From contig CAMJHJ010000016.1 in NCBI GenBank assembly GCA_946405485.1, forward strand, positions 1 through 19,584: a stretch of DNA of 19,584 bases, written 5' to 3'. Of the stretch, positions 1-8,791 are shown in pieces; the stretch's first letter is position 1, and each line of letters opens with the position of its first letter. Source of the stretch: an uncultured Bacteroidales bacterium. GTDB taxonomy: Bacteria > Bacteroidota > Bacteroidia > Bacteroidales > UBA932. The translations under genes were made by a program, and so were the position numbers. Below the pieces are notes generated by a model. It was not told the DNA's origin. It saw only the letters and a program-made list of their open reading frames with translations, and searched no databases.

Positions 1-521
1 CCATCGTCACGAACTGCTCCAACAACTACGGCCCGTACCAGTTCCCGGAGAAGCTCATCCCGCTGTTTGTCAATAACATCCGCCACCGGAAGCCCCTGCC
101 CGTGTACGGGAAGGGCGAGAACGTGCGCGACTGGCTGTACGTGGAGGACCACGCCCGCGCCATCGACTTGATCTTCCACGAAGGGAAGGTCGCCGAGACC
201 TACAACATCGGCGGCTTCAACGAGTGGAAGAACATCGACATCGTGAAGACCCTCATCCGCGTCACCGACCGCCTCCTGGGCCGTCCGGAAGGCGCCGACG
301 ACGACCTCATCACCTATGTGACGGACCGCGCCGGCCACGACCTCCGCTACGCCATCGACAGCACCAAACTCCAGCGCGAACTGGGCTGGGAGCCTTCCCT
401 CCAGTTCGAGGAAGGCATCGAGAAGACCATCCGCTGGTACCTCGACAACCAGGCCTGGCTGGACAACGTCACCAGCGGGGATTACCAGAAGTATTACGAG
501 GAGATGTACAAGGGACGATGA
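1..521 (+). CDS. rfbB: dTDP-glucose 4,6-dehydratase, C-terminal part (5' end outside window)
   Basis: Converts dTDP-glucose to dTDP-4-keto-6-deoxyglucose in the cytoplasm, the second step toward dTDP-rhamnose and other dTDP-deoxysugars. The frame is open from base 3 and about 172 residues are visible of the family's usual 350 or so. It shows the extended-SDR landmarks NNYGP (visible residues 7-11), the VYGKGENVRDWLYVEDH segment that follows the substrate site, and a C-terminus ending SGDYQKYYEEMYKGR, as is common in Bacteroidales RfbB. The catalytic YxxxK lies upstream of the window. The stop TGA overlaps the next start (ATGA at 518-521), so translation is coupled to the acetyltransferase. 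The gene is strongly GC-rich: one sampled 60-base line (241-300) is about 72% GC. Its partner rfbA lies 16 kb away at the other side of the locus. The family assignment is secure. Confidence 0.96.
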   Translation, partial: IVTNCSNNYGPYQFPEKLIPLFVNNIRHRKPLPVYGKGENVRDWLYVEDHARAIDLIFHEGKVAETYNIGGFNEWKNIDIVKTLIRVTDRLLGRPEGADDDLITYVTDRAGHDLRYAIDSTKLQRELGWEPSLQFEEGIEKTIRWYLDNQAWLDNVTSGDYQKYYEEMYKGR

Positions 522-1213
522 AAACGGCGCTTGTCATTCTTTCCGCGTTGGTTGGGATCCTGTATCTGAAATGGATCCTGATCTTCCTGGTCTATCCTTG
601 GCAGGCATTCCATTATCGGTACCGGAAGGGCGGGGGCGCGTTCTGGAAAGTATTGGGCGGGCCCTTCTGGCTGCTGGAAAAAATCTGCCGGGGCGGCTGG
701 CAGCGGTTCTCCCTGTATCAGATCGGCCTGATTCCGTCGGTCCATCTGCGCAAGTGGCTGTATCAAGGTCTCGGCGCCACGTGCGGTCCCCGCTCGCTCT
801 TCCATTTCAGGACCGAGATCCGCGAGCCTTGGAAACTCCGTGTCGGTGAGGGGACGGTGATAGGGGACAACGCCCTCCTGGATGCGCACAATTATCTGAC
901 ACTCGGCGCCGAGGTGAACCTGTCCTCGAACGTCGTCATCTACACCGGCCAGCACGACCATCGCGACCCGTATTTCCGCAGCAAGGGCGGCAAGAAGTCC
1001 GTGGAGATCGGCGACCGCGCCTGGCTGGGGAGCAATGTCCTGGTCCTTCCCGGCGTTGTCATCGGGGAAGGTGCGGTCTGTTGCGCGGGGGCGGTCGTGA
1101 CCAAGGACGTGGCGCCGTATACGGTCGTGGCCGGCATCCCGGCCAAGCCGGTCGGCGAGCGCCCGCGCGATCTCCGCTACAAGTTCTCCGGAAACACCTG
1201 CCGCTTCTATTAG
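518..1213 (+). CDS. Membrane-anchored hexapeptide-repeat acyl/acetyltransferase (WcaF/LbH type)
   Basis: Predicted to transfer an acetyl or other acyl group from CoA to a sugar of the repeat unit at the cytoplasmic face. The 231-residue protein starts with a hydrophobic helix (about residues 3-27), unlike the soluble core of this family. A left-handed beta-helix follows, with irregular hexapeptides such as IGDRAWLGSNVLVLPGVVIG and the closing VVAGIPAKPVG typical of Maa/WcaF-like enzymes. H146 in GQHDH (146-148) is the likely catalytic histidine, since a histidine sits there in related enzymes. The start at 518 overlaps the rfbB stop (ATGA). The same frame stays open upstream to 224, but that stretch lies inside rfbB and has no family similarity. 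The acceptor sugar is unknown. The SGNH lipoprotein at 7951 could be its functional counterpart. Confidence 0.9.
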   Translation: MKTALVILSALVGILYLKWILIFLVYPWQAFHYRYRKGGGAFWKVLGGPFWLLEKICRGGWQRFSLYQIGLIPSVHLRKWLYQGLGATCGPRSLFHFRTEIREPWKLRVGEGTVIGDNALLDAHNYLTLGAEVNLSSNVVIYTGQHDHRDPYFRSKGGKKSVEIGDRAWLGSNVLVLPGVVIGEGAVCCAGAVVTKDVAPYTVVAGIPAKPVGERPRDLRYKFSGNTCRFY

Positions 1214-1219
1214 GAACGT

Positions 1220-2659
1220 ATGTCGACCATCAAGCGCAACTATTTCTATAATAGCTTGTTGACGTTGTCCAACTACGTCTTCCCGCTGATCATATACCCT
1301 TATGTTTCGCGGGTGCTTGGTGCGTCGAATATCGGGATCTGCAATTTCGTCGACAGCGTCGTCCACTGGTTCATCCTCATCTCCATGATGGGCATCTCCA
1401 TCCTTGGGAACCGGGAGATGGCCGCGGCCGGCGCTGACAAGGAACGCCGGAGCAAGGCCTTCTCGGGTTTGCTGACCCTCAACCTGCTGACCACGCTCAT
1501 CGCGGCGCTCGCCCTTGTCGGCGCCATCTATACGGTTCCGAAACTGTTCATTTACAGGAAATTGCTTTGGGTGGGCGTCCTCAAGTTGATGTCCAATTTC
1601 CTGTGTATCGAGTGGTATTTCATAGGAACGGAGAATTTCCGGTACATTACGGGACGGACCATCCTGGTCAAGACCGTTTTCATCCTGGCCGTCCTGCTGT
1701 TTGTCCGGAAGGCGGATGATTATCCGGTGTACTATCTGCTGAGTGTCCTGGTCGTCCTGGCGAATGCCGTCATCAACATTTCCTACGCCCGCCATACGGT
1801 TTCGTTCTCTTTCCGCGAGCTTGAAATCCGGCCCTATGTGAAGCCCTACCTGATGCTGGGCCTGTACATGGTTTTGACCGCGACCTATGTGACGCTCAAC
1901 GTGACCTATCTCGGCTTCGTGTCGGATTCGGCGCAGGTGGGCTACTATTCGACGGCGTCCAAACTCTATAACATCGTCATTTCCTTCTTCTCGGCGTTTA
2001 CGGGGGTCATGCTTCCGCGGATGAGTTCCCTCCTGTCCGAAAACAAGGAGAACGAATTCCGTCGGATGATCGGCAAGTCCTTTGACTTCCTGATCACTTT
2101 CTCCATCCCGCTGGTCCTGTTTGCGACCGTGTGCGCGCCGGAGATCGTCCGGATCTTTGCCGGAGCCGGGTACGAAGGCGCTTACATTCCGGCGCGGCTG
2201 ATCATGCCGCTGATCCTCATCGTGGGGATGGAACAGATTTTCGTACTGCAGGTGCTGATGCCGAACAGGCGCGACAAGTCGGTCTTCATCGGCGCCTGCG
2301 GAGGTGCCGTGGCCGGCATCACATTGACGCTTACCCTGGTCAGGCCGCTCCAGGCTGTCGGCAGCGCCCTTGTCTGGGTCAGTTCCGAACTGGTCGTCCT
2401 GGGTTTTTCGGCTTATTTCTCCCGGAAGGAAGATGGCATCTCCTTCCCGTGGAAACTGCTCGGGAAACAGTTCCTTGGCTATCTTCCGGCATTGGCGCTG
2501 AGCCTCCTTGTCTATGTGCTGCTGCCTTCGGGATTGCTGCGTCTGGGCGTTGAGATGACCCTGATGGGAGTCTATGCCCTTGTCTATGTCCTATTCGTGC
2601 AGAAGAACGAGCTCGTGCTCAACTTCCTGCAAAGCGCTTTCCGTCGATGGCAGGGATAA
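1220..2659 (+). CDS. wzx: Wzx-type lipid-linked oligosaccharide flippase
   Basis: Translocates undecaprenyl-diphosphate-linked repeat units from the cytoplasmic to the periplasmic leaflet. The 479-residue protein is almost entirely hydrophobic helices, roughly 12-14 by eye, as in the Polysacc_synt/MATE-like (MOP) superfamily. Its N-terminus (residues 1-40: KRNYFYNSLLTLSNYVFPLI, then YPYVSRVLGASNIG) is the classic Wzx opening, and length is normal for the family. It starts 6 bases after the acetyltransferase stop, with no convincing Shine-Dalgarno, as is common in Bacteroidota. The following polymerase gene overlaps its last 13 bases. Base composition is lower in GC than the flanking rfb genes (line 1621-1680 is 50% GC), as is usual for serotype-specific flippases. 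Substrate specificity cannot be read from the sequence. Confidence 0.95.
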   Translation: MSTIKRNYFYNSLLTLSNYVFPLIIYPYVSRVLGASNIGICNFVDSVVHWFILISMMGISILGNREMAAAGADKERRSKAFSGLLTLNLLTTLIAALALVGAIYTVPKLFIYRKLLWVGVLKLMSNFLCIEWYFIGTENFRYITGRTILVKTVFILAVLLFVRKADDYPVYYLLSVLVVLANAVINISYARHTVSFSFRELEIRPYVKPYLMLGLYMVLTATYVTLNVTYLGFVSDSAQVGYYSTASKLYNIVISFFSAFTGVMLPRMSSLLSENKENEFRRMIGKSFDFLITFSIPLVLFATVCAPEIVRIFAGAGYEGAYIPARLIMPLILIVGMEQIFVLQVLMPNRRDKSVFIGACGGAVAGITLTLTLVRPLQAVGSALVWVSSELVVLGFSAYFSRKEDGISFPWKLLGKQFLGYLPALALSLLVYVLLPSGLLRLGVEMTLMGVYALVYVLFVQKNELVLNFLQSAFRRWQG

Positions 2660-3903
2660 AGGCACGCTCTTTCAAGAAAGGACATCGTCTGATGGGGCTG
2701 TGGCTGTTCATCCTGCTGCTCCTGTCGGTGGAGATGTTCAATCTGGAGGCCATTTCCGGATTCTTCAGTCCCAATGCCTGCTTCGGGTTTTCCCTGGGAA
2801 TCCTGTTCCTCCTCTTCACCTTTTTCATCCGGATTCCGATCTGGGACATCGGCAAGTCCATGTGGCCGGTCATCTGGCTCACGTTGGGGACCGTCCTGAC
2901 CTACATTCCGGCTTTCTACTACTATGGGCAGGATTTCTCCCGCTCCTTCCTGACGAACCGGCACATGTTCATGATCTGGATGGTCCCGGTCCTGTATGCC
3001 ATCCGCCCCACGCTCCGGGAGGTGCGCCAGGCTTTCTATGCGTTCTCCGTCCTGTTCTTCTTCCTGTCGCTGGTGGTCACCTTCGTGGACCCCTATCTGA
3101 TTCCGCACTCGGATGCGGAACCCTTCGTGGAAGAAGGGGATTTCGTCCATATCCTTCCGGGAATCCGGCTGCTGGTCATCGCCCTCATCCTGGCCTTGAA
3201 CGAATGTCGCAAACACTTCAGCGTCAAGAATCTCCTGTGGGCCATCTTTATCTTCGGCGTCATTTTCATGGTTCAGAACAGGACCGCCCTCCTGACTTCC
3301 TTCGTCGTCATCTTCCTCGCGGTCAGACGGACCGACAGCGCCAAGGGAAGGCTGATCGGAACCGCCTTTGGAATTCTCCTCGTGCTGGTGATGGTCGTCT
3401 ATACGGCCACCCAGTGGGACTTCCTCATCCAGCGGACCATCGAAGAGCTTTCCGATCCGGAGTATAACCGGAACAAGGCCTATATGTACATGTTTTCCGA
3501 ACGCGACTTGACGCGGTATATCCTGGGGGACGGTTTCATCTCCTCCTACAGCAACCAGCTGATGACCCAGCTCCAGGATCGCGGCATCTTCTTTTCGGAT
3601 GTCGGGATGATCGGTTTCTGGAACCAGTATGGTGTCATCCCGACGGCAGCCCTGCTGACCTTCTTTATCCGAGGCCTGGCCCCGAAACGCGGATACGTGG
3701 TCAATTCCCTGTCGATCTTCTTCATCATCGGGATCCCCAGTCTGTCCTATTTCGGGATGTATGCGACCCTGGTACCCCTGAGTTTCGCCTTCTACCTATA
3801 CTTCGTGATGTCCGAGAATCCGAATTATGATGTCCGTCCCTACGTTGTCCGGTACGATGTCCATTCGGAGAAACGCGTATTCCGGACCATCTCCTCGATA
3901 TGA
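2647..3903 (+). CDS. wzy: Wzy-type O-antigen/capsule polymerase (multi-pass membrane protein)
   Basis: Probably polymerises flipped repeat units in the periplasm. The 418 residues form about 10-11 hydrophobic helices. A hydrophilic stretch near residues 255-310 resembles the large Wzy periplasmic loop and its following helix: ILGDGFISS, then an aspartate-rich SDVGMIGFWNQYGVIP segment, a pattern shared with many O-antigen ligase/polymerase-superfamily proteins. Wzy proteins are poorly conserved, so the call rests on topology, this segment and position directly after wzx. The chosen ATG at 2647 overlaps wzx by 13 bases and gives a basic N-terminus ahead of helix 1. ATG 2692 is a plausible alternative with a weak AAAGGA upstream. 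The stop overlaps the next start (ATGA at 3900). A WaaL-type ligase is the main alternative. Confidence 0.85.
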   Translation: MAGIKARSFKKGHRLMGLWLFILLLLSVEMFNLEAISGFFSPNACFGFSLGILFLLFTFFIRIPIWDIGKSMWPVIWLTLGTVLTYIPAFYYYGQDFSRSFLTNRHMFMIWMVPVLYAIRPTLREVRQAFYAFSVLFFFLSLVVTFVDPYLIPHSDAEPFVEEGDFVHILPGIRLLVIALILALNECRKHFSVKNLLWAIFIFGVIFMVQNRTALLTSFVVIFLAVRRTDSAKGRLIGTAFGILLVLVMVVYTATQWDFLIQRTIEELSDPEYNRNKAYMYMFSERDLTRYILGDGFISSYSNQLMTQLQDRGIFFSDVGMIGFWNQYGVIPTAALLTFFIRGLAPKRGYVVNSLSIFFIIGIPSLSYFGMYATLVPLSFAFYLYFVMSENPNYDVRPYVVRYDVHSEKRVFRTISSI

Positions 3904-5009
3904 AGCTGCTGATCGTCACGCATAACTATCTGCATGGGAACGGAGGAAGCAACTATGCTTCCCGCTGTTTCGTCAACGCTTTTGCGCGGCTTGCGGAAGT
4001 GACGCTCCTATGCCCCGTGACGGAGGACCGGATCCCGGAAGAGATCGACCCGCATGTCCGGCAGATCCGGGTTCCCTATGAAGTCCCGAAGTGGCGGAAG
4101 GCCTGGAACCTGGTCCGTGGAAGGTTGCACCGGTATTATGGCGTGTTGGACCGGGTCCTGGCCGAAAGCCGTTTCGATACGGTCGTGTTCGATACGTGCT
4201 ACCCTTCCTTCGGGATGCTGGACAAGGTGCGGAGCCGGGGCTGCCGGATCGTGACCATCCATCACAACTGGCAGTATGAGTATGTCCGCGACAGTTATCC
4301 GTTCCCGGAGCGGTCCTTGCGGCTTTTCTGGGTGCGGCGCTGCGAAGCGCAGGCAGTCCGGGGGAGTGACTTGAACCTGACCTTGACCCCGGAGGACCGG
4401 GAATTGCTCTATGCCGCCTATGACCCTTCGCGGAAAGCCCGGATCGAGGTGGTCGGGGTACATGAGTATAAGCCGATGCCTCTCCCGGCCCCCGTTTCCG
4501 TCCCGGCGCCGGTATTCATCATCACCGGCAATCTCGGCGCCAAGCAGACGGAAGACTCGCTGGTTCCCTGGCTGGGCGTTTATTATCCCATCTTGAAGGA
4601 ACGGGTTCCGGAGGCCCATCTGATCCTGGCCGGATTGAATCCTTCGCCACGCCTGAAGAAGCTATGCCGTGAAAGGCAGGTGGAATTGGTCGCATCGCCT
4701 CCGGACATGCAGCCCCTGCTCCAGCGCGCCCGTTGCTACCTCTGTCCTACCGACCGGGGCGGCGGAATCAAGCTGCGGATCATGGACGGCCTCCGAAACG
4801 GCCTGCCTGTGATTTCGCACGCCGTTTCCGCCCGCGGGTATGCTCCGTTCCTGGGGAGCGTCTTGTTCACCTATACGGATCCCGAATCCTTCCGGACGGC
4901 CTTGGACCGGTTTCTCGCCGCCCAGTCCGATCCGGCCGCGGTGCAGGAACTCTACCATCGGCATTTTTCATTCGAGTCCTGTCTGGAAACCCTTTCAAAA
5001 TGGCTCTGA
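3900..5009 (+). CDS. Glycosyltransferase, GT-B fold (GT4-like)
   Basis: A cytoplasmic glycosyltransferase of 369 residues that probably adds one sugar to the lipid-linked repeat unit. The N-terminus (KLLIVTHNYLHGNGGSNYASR) has the beta-strand plus Gly-rich loop of the GT-B acceptor domain. In the donor domain, GGGIKLRIMDGLRNGLPVI (residues 287-305) followed by SARGY matches the nucleotide-sugar-binding region of GT4-related proteins. The classical E-x7-E is replaced here by a K291/D296 arrangement, as in the subgroup annotated as glycosyltransferase with GIKLRI-type motifs. It begins within the stop of the polymerase gene and is overlapped at its end by 10 bases of the next glycosyltransferase. 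Donor and acceptor cannot be predicted. Confidence 0.88.
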   Translation: MKLLIVTHNYLHGNGGSNYASRCFVNAFARLAEVTLLCPVTEDRIPEEIDPHVRQIRVPYEVPKWRKAWNLVRGRLHRYYGVLDRVLAESRFDTVVFDTCYPSFGMLDKVRSRGCRIVTIHHNWQYEYVRDSYPFPERSLRLFWVRRCEAQAVRGSDLNLTLTPEDRELLYAAYDPSRKARIEVVGVHEYKPMPLPAPVSVPAPVFIITGNLGAKQTEDSLVPWLGVYYPILKERVPEAHLILAGLNPSPRLKKLCRERQVELVASPPDMQPLLQRARCYLCPTDRGGGIKLRIMDGLRNGLPVISHAVSARGYAPFLGSVLFTYTDPESFRTALDRFLAAQSDPAAVQELYHRHFSFESCLETLSKWL

Positions 5010-5890
5010 CCCCCGTCGCTGTTTTCGCGTTCAACCGCCCGCAGGCCCTGAAGCGGACCCTGGAGGCCCTGGCGGCCTGCCCCGGTGCCGCCGAGACGGA
5101 CCTGTATCTGTTCGTGGACGGCCCTCGCCATGAAAAGGATGCCCCGAAAGTCTCTGAGACCCGGTCCGTTGGAACGGCCGTCACCGGCTTCCGGTCGTTC
5201 ACGCCGGTGTTCTCGGAGCGGAACAAGGGACTGGCGGCTTCCATCATCGGGGGAGTGACGGATGTGCTGGCCCAACATGACGCCGTCATCGTCCTGGAAG
5301 ACGACCTTCGTGTGATGCCCGGGTTCCTGGCTTTCATGAACGCGGGACTGGAGAAGTACCGGGACTGCCCGGAGGTCTTTTCCGTATGCGGGTATTCCAA
5401 CCGGTTCACCCCACCCAAAAGGTATCCATACAACACCTATTTTTGCGCCCGTTCTTCGTCATGGGGATGGGCGACCTGGCGCGACCGCTGGGAAAAGGTG
5501 GACTGGGAGCCTTCGATGGAGTCCATCTGCCGCGAACATTTCGGTTTCAACCGCTGGGGCGGATCGGATTGCACCCGGATGCTGAAAGCTTGGAGAACCG
5601 GGAAACTCAGCTCCTGGGCTATCCGCTTCTGCTTTTCCCAGTATCTGGCGGGGGCCGTGTCCCTGTTCCCGGTGAAGAGTCTGGTAGATAATTCCGCCGG
5701 CTTCGACGGGGAGGGGACGAACTGCCGCAAGTTCACCCGGTTCAAGTTCGAACTGGACGGGCGCGAGGCCCCGGCGTTCCGTTTTCCGGACACGACCGTC
5801 CCCGACCGCCGCATCGTCCGCCGGGCGCTCTGGTACCATTCGCTCCCGCTCCGTTTCTATTCTCTGATCAGGTATCAGTTTGAGCGATGA
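5000..5890 (+). CDS. GNT-I-like / GT-A glycosyltransferase
   Basis: A 296-residue GT-A-fold transferase. The N-terminus (ALTPVAVFAFNRPQALKRTL) is the nucleotide-binding strand and helix. FSERNKGLAASI is the usual NxGL acceptor-side loop. VLEDDL (E100-D101-D102) is the metal-binding motif in the EDD form seen in GnT-I (GT13)-like enzymes and their bacterial relatives. RSSSWGWATWRDRWEKVDW (about residues 152-170) is a hallmark of this bacterial group, usually annotated as a family 2 or GNT-I-like sugar transferase. The ATG at 5000 overlaps the preceding gene by 10 bases. The frame stays open back to 4733, but that part lies within the preceding gene and looks non-coding. It ends in an ATGA overlap with the next gene. 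Specificity is unknown. Confidence 0.88.
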   Translation: MALTPVAVFAFNRPQALKRTLEALAACPGAAETDLYLFVDGPRHEKDAPKVSETRSVGTAVTGFRSFTPVFSERNKGLAASIIGGVTDVLAQHDAVIVLEDDLRVMPGFLAFMNAGLEKYRDCPEVFSVCGYSNRFTPPKRYPYNTYFCARSSSWGWATWRDRWEKVDWEPSMESICREHFGFNRWGGSDCTRMLKAWRTGKLSSWAIRFCFSQYLAGAVSLFPVKSLVDNSAGFDGEGTNCRKFTRFKFELDGREAPAFRFPDTTVPDRRIVRRALWYHSLPLRFYSLIRYQFER

Positions 5891-6876
5891 AGAACTTCTG
5901 CACCCTGTTCGACTCGTACTATATCCACAAGGGTCTTGCCTTATACAGGTCCTTGGAGTCGGTATGCAGCGACTTTACGCTCTATGTCATGGCCTTCGAC
6001 GAGCCTACCTACCGGACCCTCACGCATCTGGGCCTGTCCCATATGGTGGTCGAGAACGAGTCCGGACCATTCCTGACCGACGAATTGGCCGCCTGCAAGG
6101 CAGAGCGGAAGCGCAACGAGTACTGCTGGACCTGCGGGTCGGCAGTCACGTGGTATTTCCTGACCACCCGCCAGCTGGACCACATCGTCTATCTGGACGC
6201 GGACATGATGTTCTTCCATGACCCGCAACCCTTGTTTGAGGAACTGCGGGGGGCTTCGGTCGGTCTTTCCCCGCATTTTACCGCCGAGGAACTGTACGGG
6301 AAGTACTGTGTCCAGTTTGTCTATTTCAAGAACGACGAAAGCGGCCGGGCGGCCCTTTCCTGGTGGCGGAACCAGTGCATCGCCTGGTGTTACGACCGAT
6401 ACGAGGACGGGTTGTTCGGGGACCAGGCCTATCTGGACCGGATGGCCGGACAGTTCCCCCATGTCGTCGAGATTCAGGACCGGGGATGCGGGGTGGCCCC
6501 TTGGAACTGCGGCCAATACCGTTTCCCGGGGGGACCGGTCCTTGTTTTCGAAGGGAAAACGATGCCCGTCTGGTTCTTCCATTTCCATGGGATTTCGGTG
6601 GAGTATCGAAAAGAAACGATTGTCATCCAATCCCGGAAACAGGTCTTTTCCCGGGCGATCCTGGATGCGATGTTCCGTCCCTATGGAGAACTTCTGGCCG
6701 ATGTGTACCGCAACGATCTGGGAAAACCCGTCTCGGAAGTCCTTCTCCGGAATCCGTCTTTCCCCAGGCGCCTGCTGCAAGCGGCGAAAAAGCTGCTTCG
6801 TGACAACAAGCTCGTCCGCCGCGTGTATTTCAAGTATATCAAGGGCCATACCGGCTACAATCGGAAACAAGTCTGA
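5887..6876 (+). CDS. GT8-like putative nucleotide-diphospho-sugar transferase
   Basis: A 329-residue GT-A glycosyltransferase. The N-terminus (NFCTLFDSYYIHKGLALYRSL) is the donor-binding start typical of GT8-like and nucleotide-diphospho-sugar transferase families. EYCWTCGS (near residue 80) precedes the metal-binding DAD (D104-A105-D106) in IVYLDADMMFF. The C-terminal half carries FGDQAYLDRM, the conserved DQ-containing segment, and later WFFHFHG, which commonly closes the active site in this group. The basic, aromatic C-terminus (residues 290-329) is probably membrane-associating. It starts in an ATGA overlap and ends 2 bases before the next start, so it is co-translated with its neighbours. 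Donor and linkage cannot be determined from sequence alone. Confidence 0.87.
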   Translation: MKNFCTLFDSYYIHKGLALYRSLESVCSDFTLYVMAFDEPTYRTLTHLGLSHMVVENESGPFLTDELAACKAERKRNEYCWTCGSAVTWYFLTTRQLDHIVYLDADMMFFHDPQPLFEELRGASVGLSPHFTAEELYGKYCVQFVYFKNDESGRAALSWWRNQCIAWCYDRYEDGLFGDQAYLDRMAGQFPHVVEIQDRGCGVAPWNCGQYRFPGGPVLVFEGKTMPVWFFHFHGISVEYRKETIVIQSRKQVFSRAILDAMFRPYGELLADVYRNDLGKPVSEVLLRNPSFPRRLLQAAKKLLRDNKLVRRVYFKYIKGHTGYNRKQV

Positions 6877-6878
6877 AC

Positions 6879-7958
6879 GTGAACCTGTTCTTCGGCATCA
6901 CCGTCGCGCCTTACAGTGTGGACTTCTGCAATTCCCTGCATGAGGAGCTGCATTGCCGGATGTTCCATATCCTGCGGCCACCTTTCGAGATGGCCTTCGA
7001 TGTGGAAGCGGCGGAGCGGCGTTGCCATTTCCCGTTGGATCGATATGAGAAACGGCTCGGGCTGCGTCCTTTCCTTTCGCTGTACCGGCTGGTCAAGGAG
7101 GAGAAACCGGAATGGGTCTTGGTGCCCGAGTTCTCTCTGACAGCCCTGCGGATGCTCCTGATCCGGAAGCTGTTACATCGGCGGTTCCGGATCATTTCCG
7201 TCTGCGATGACAGTCTGGACATGATCCGGGGGAACGACTTCAGCCGCCTTCACCGCCTCGCACGAAGCTTCGTTCCCCGCTGGGTGGACGATCTCGTCCT
7301 GGCCAATCCGGACGCGCGCAAGTGGTATCGGGACCATTTCGGAAAGGGCCTTTACATGCCCATCGTGTCCGATGAGCAACGGCTGCGTGAAGAGTTTGGG
7401 AAAGCGCTTGGGCGGGCGCAGGAACTCCATCGTGCGTTCGCCTTGCAGCAGAGGCCGGTCATCCTTTATGTCGGCCGCCTCATTCCCTTGAAAAATCTGG
7501 AATTGATGCTGGAATCCTGCCGTGGAATCGATGCAACCGTTGTTTTCGTCGGCGATGGACCCTTGAAGGAAAAACTGGAGGAACAGGCCCGTTCACTCGG
7601 TATCTCCGCCCTGTTCGTCGGCCGGAAAGACGGACTGGAACTGGCGGCCTGGTATGACTTGGCCGATGTAGTTGTCCTGCCCAGCCTGCAGGAAGCGTTC
7701 GGTGCCGTGACAGGCGAGGCCCTTTCGGCCGGATGTCCCGTTGTCGTATCCTCCCGCGCCGGCTCTTCATTCCTGGTTACCGAGGGGAGGAACGGTTCCG
7801 TGGTGGACCCCGGCGATCCTGCGGCCCTGGCGGCGGCCCTGCGTCTGTGGACGGGACGGGCCCATGGGACCGGGACGATGGAATTGCGGGAGAATCTGCT
7901 CCCTGTCCGTTTCAAGCGCCTGTTTGAACAGTTAAAAGAAGAATTGGACCATGTTTAG
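6879..7958 (+). CDS. Glycosyltransferase family 4 (GT-B), GTG start
   Basis: A retaining glycosyltransferase of 359 residues that probably extends the repeat unit in the cytoplasm. All GT4 landmarks of the donor domain are present: ILYVGRLIPLKNLE (G199, R200, K205), VVFVGDGPLKEKLE, and the E-x7-E motif EAFGAVTGE (E272 and E280), followed by ALSAGCPVVVSS. The N-terminal acceptor domain is short and divergent. The start is GTG at 6879, two bases after the previous stop. The next downstream candidates would cut into the conserved first strand, so GTG is preferred. The end overlaps the DUF4886 lipoprotein gene by 8 bases, which places an exported protein in the same coupled chain as this cytosolic enzyme. 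Confidence 0.93.
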   Translation: MNLFFGITVAPYSVDFCNSLHEELHCRMFHILRPPFEMAFDVEAAERRCHFPLDRYEKRLGLRPFLSLYRLVKEEKPEWVLVPEFSLTALRMLLIRKLLHRRFRIISVCDDSLDMIRGNDFSRLHRLARSFVPRWVDDLVLANPDARKWYRDHFGKGLYMPIVSDEQRLREEFGKALGRAQELHRAFALQQRPVILYVGRLIPLKNLELMLESCRGIDATVVFVGDGPLKEKLEEQARSLGISALFVGRKDGLELAAWYDLADVVVLPSLQEAFGAVTGEALSAGCPVVVSSRAGSSFLVTEGRNGSVVDPGDPAALAAALRLWTGRAHGTGTMELRENLLPVRFKRLFEQLKEELDHV

Positions 7959-8790
7959 GAGATTTGCCTGCTTGCTGCTTGTTCCTGCGGTGATGGCTTG
8001 TGTGGGACAGAAGCCCCTCCCGCCCGGGGGGACCGAAGCGTCGAAGGAACTCAGAATCCTCGCCATCGGGAACAGTTTTTCCTCCGATGCCGTGGACCAG
8101 AACCTCTACGAATTGTTCCTGGATGCCGGGTACACCGTCGTCCTCGGGGACATCGCGGCGACCGGATCGTCGTTGGAAGATCACTGGAAACGCGCCTGCA
8201 GTCAGGAAAAAGCGTATTCCTATACGAAGATTGCCGACGGGAAATCCCGGGTTCTTGCGGATGTGGACCTGGACACGGTCCTGCTGGATGAAGCATGGGA
8301 TATCGTCACGCTGCAGCAGGCCAGCGCGTATTCCGACCGGTACGAAACCTACCTTCCTTTTGCAAAAGACCTGGCCCGGTATGTGGCCTCCAAGACCCAT
8401 GCGAAACTGGTCTGGCACCAGACCTGGTCCTATGGAGGCGTCGCCTTCGAGAACGAAACGGACCGGACGCAGCTGAGCATGTATGAGGCGATTGCCGATG
8501 CTTCCAGGAAAGTGGCGGAAGAGGCCGGTTTCGCTTCCGTCATCCCGACAGGAACAGCCGTCCAGATGGCCCGACGGCAGCTTGGGGATGTGCTGAACCG
8601 CGATTTCCTGCACTTGGAATTGACCTATGGCCGATACCTTGCTTCCTGTACATGGTTCGAGGCGCTCACCGGCAAGTCCGTTGTCGGGAACGGGTATCAC
8701 CCGGACACGGTCGCGGAGGAGCGCGCGAAGCTCTGCCAGGAAATTGCGCACGGAGCCAATCGGCATCCCTTTCAATTGACCGGAAGATAG
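7951..8790 (+). CDS. DUF4886-family SGNH-hydrolase-like lipoprotein
   Basis: Predicted lipid-anchored SGNH/GDSL-type esterase or deacetylase of 279 residues. Residues 1-17 form a lipoprotein signal (basic RR, hydrophobic core, lipobox V-M-A-C17). Block I is GNSFS with candidate nucleophile S42. IAATGSSL (about residue 68) could supply the oxyanion glycine, and LQQAS lies mid-protein. The C-terminal block V is D218-F-L-H221 (DxxH), followed by LELTYGRYLA as in DUF4886 proteins. Family members are common in Bacteroidota, usually in polysaccharide-utilisation or surface-glycan contexts, and activity is mostly unproven. The gene overlaps the upstream GT4 by 8 bases and is 1 base from the beta-helix gene. 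I infer that it may remove acetyl or other ester groups from the exported polymer. It could instead be an acyltransferase, as SGNH proteins in other exopolysaccharide systems are. Confidence 0.87.
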   Translation: MFRRFACLLLVPAVMACVGQKPLPPGGTEASKELRILAIGNSFSSDAVDQNLYELFLDAGYTVVLGDIAATGSSLEDHWKRACSQEKAYSYTKIADGKSRVLADVDLDTVLLDEAWDIVTLQQASAYSDRYETYLPFAKDLARYVASKTHAKLVWHQTWSYGGVAFENETDRTQLSMYEAIADASRKVAEEAGFASVIPTGTAVQMARRQLGDVLNRDFLHLELTYGRYLASCTWFEALTGKSVVGNGYHPDTVAEERAKLCQEIAHGANRHPFQLTGR

Positions 8791-8791
8791 C

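Noticed and set aside
494..1795. Long open frame on the minus strand opposite the acetyltransferase and flippase genes
   Set aside because: It is rich in Asp, Gln, Arg and His with no recognisable domain, and lies wholly opposite two well-supported genes. Such antisense frames are expected in GC-rich coding DNA.
2574..3467. Alternative plus-strand frame overlapping the polymerase gene
   Set aside because: It is Pro/His/Arg rich and not membrane-like. The overlapping frame gives a coherent multi-helix protein that fits the wzx neighbour.
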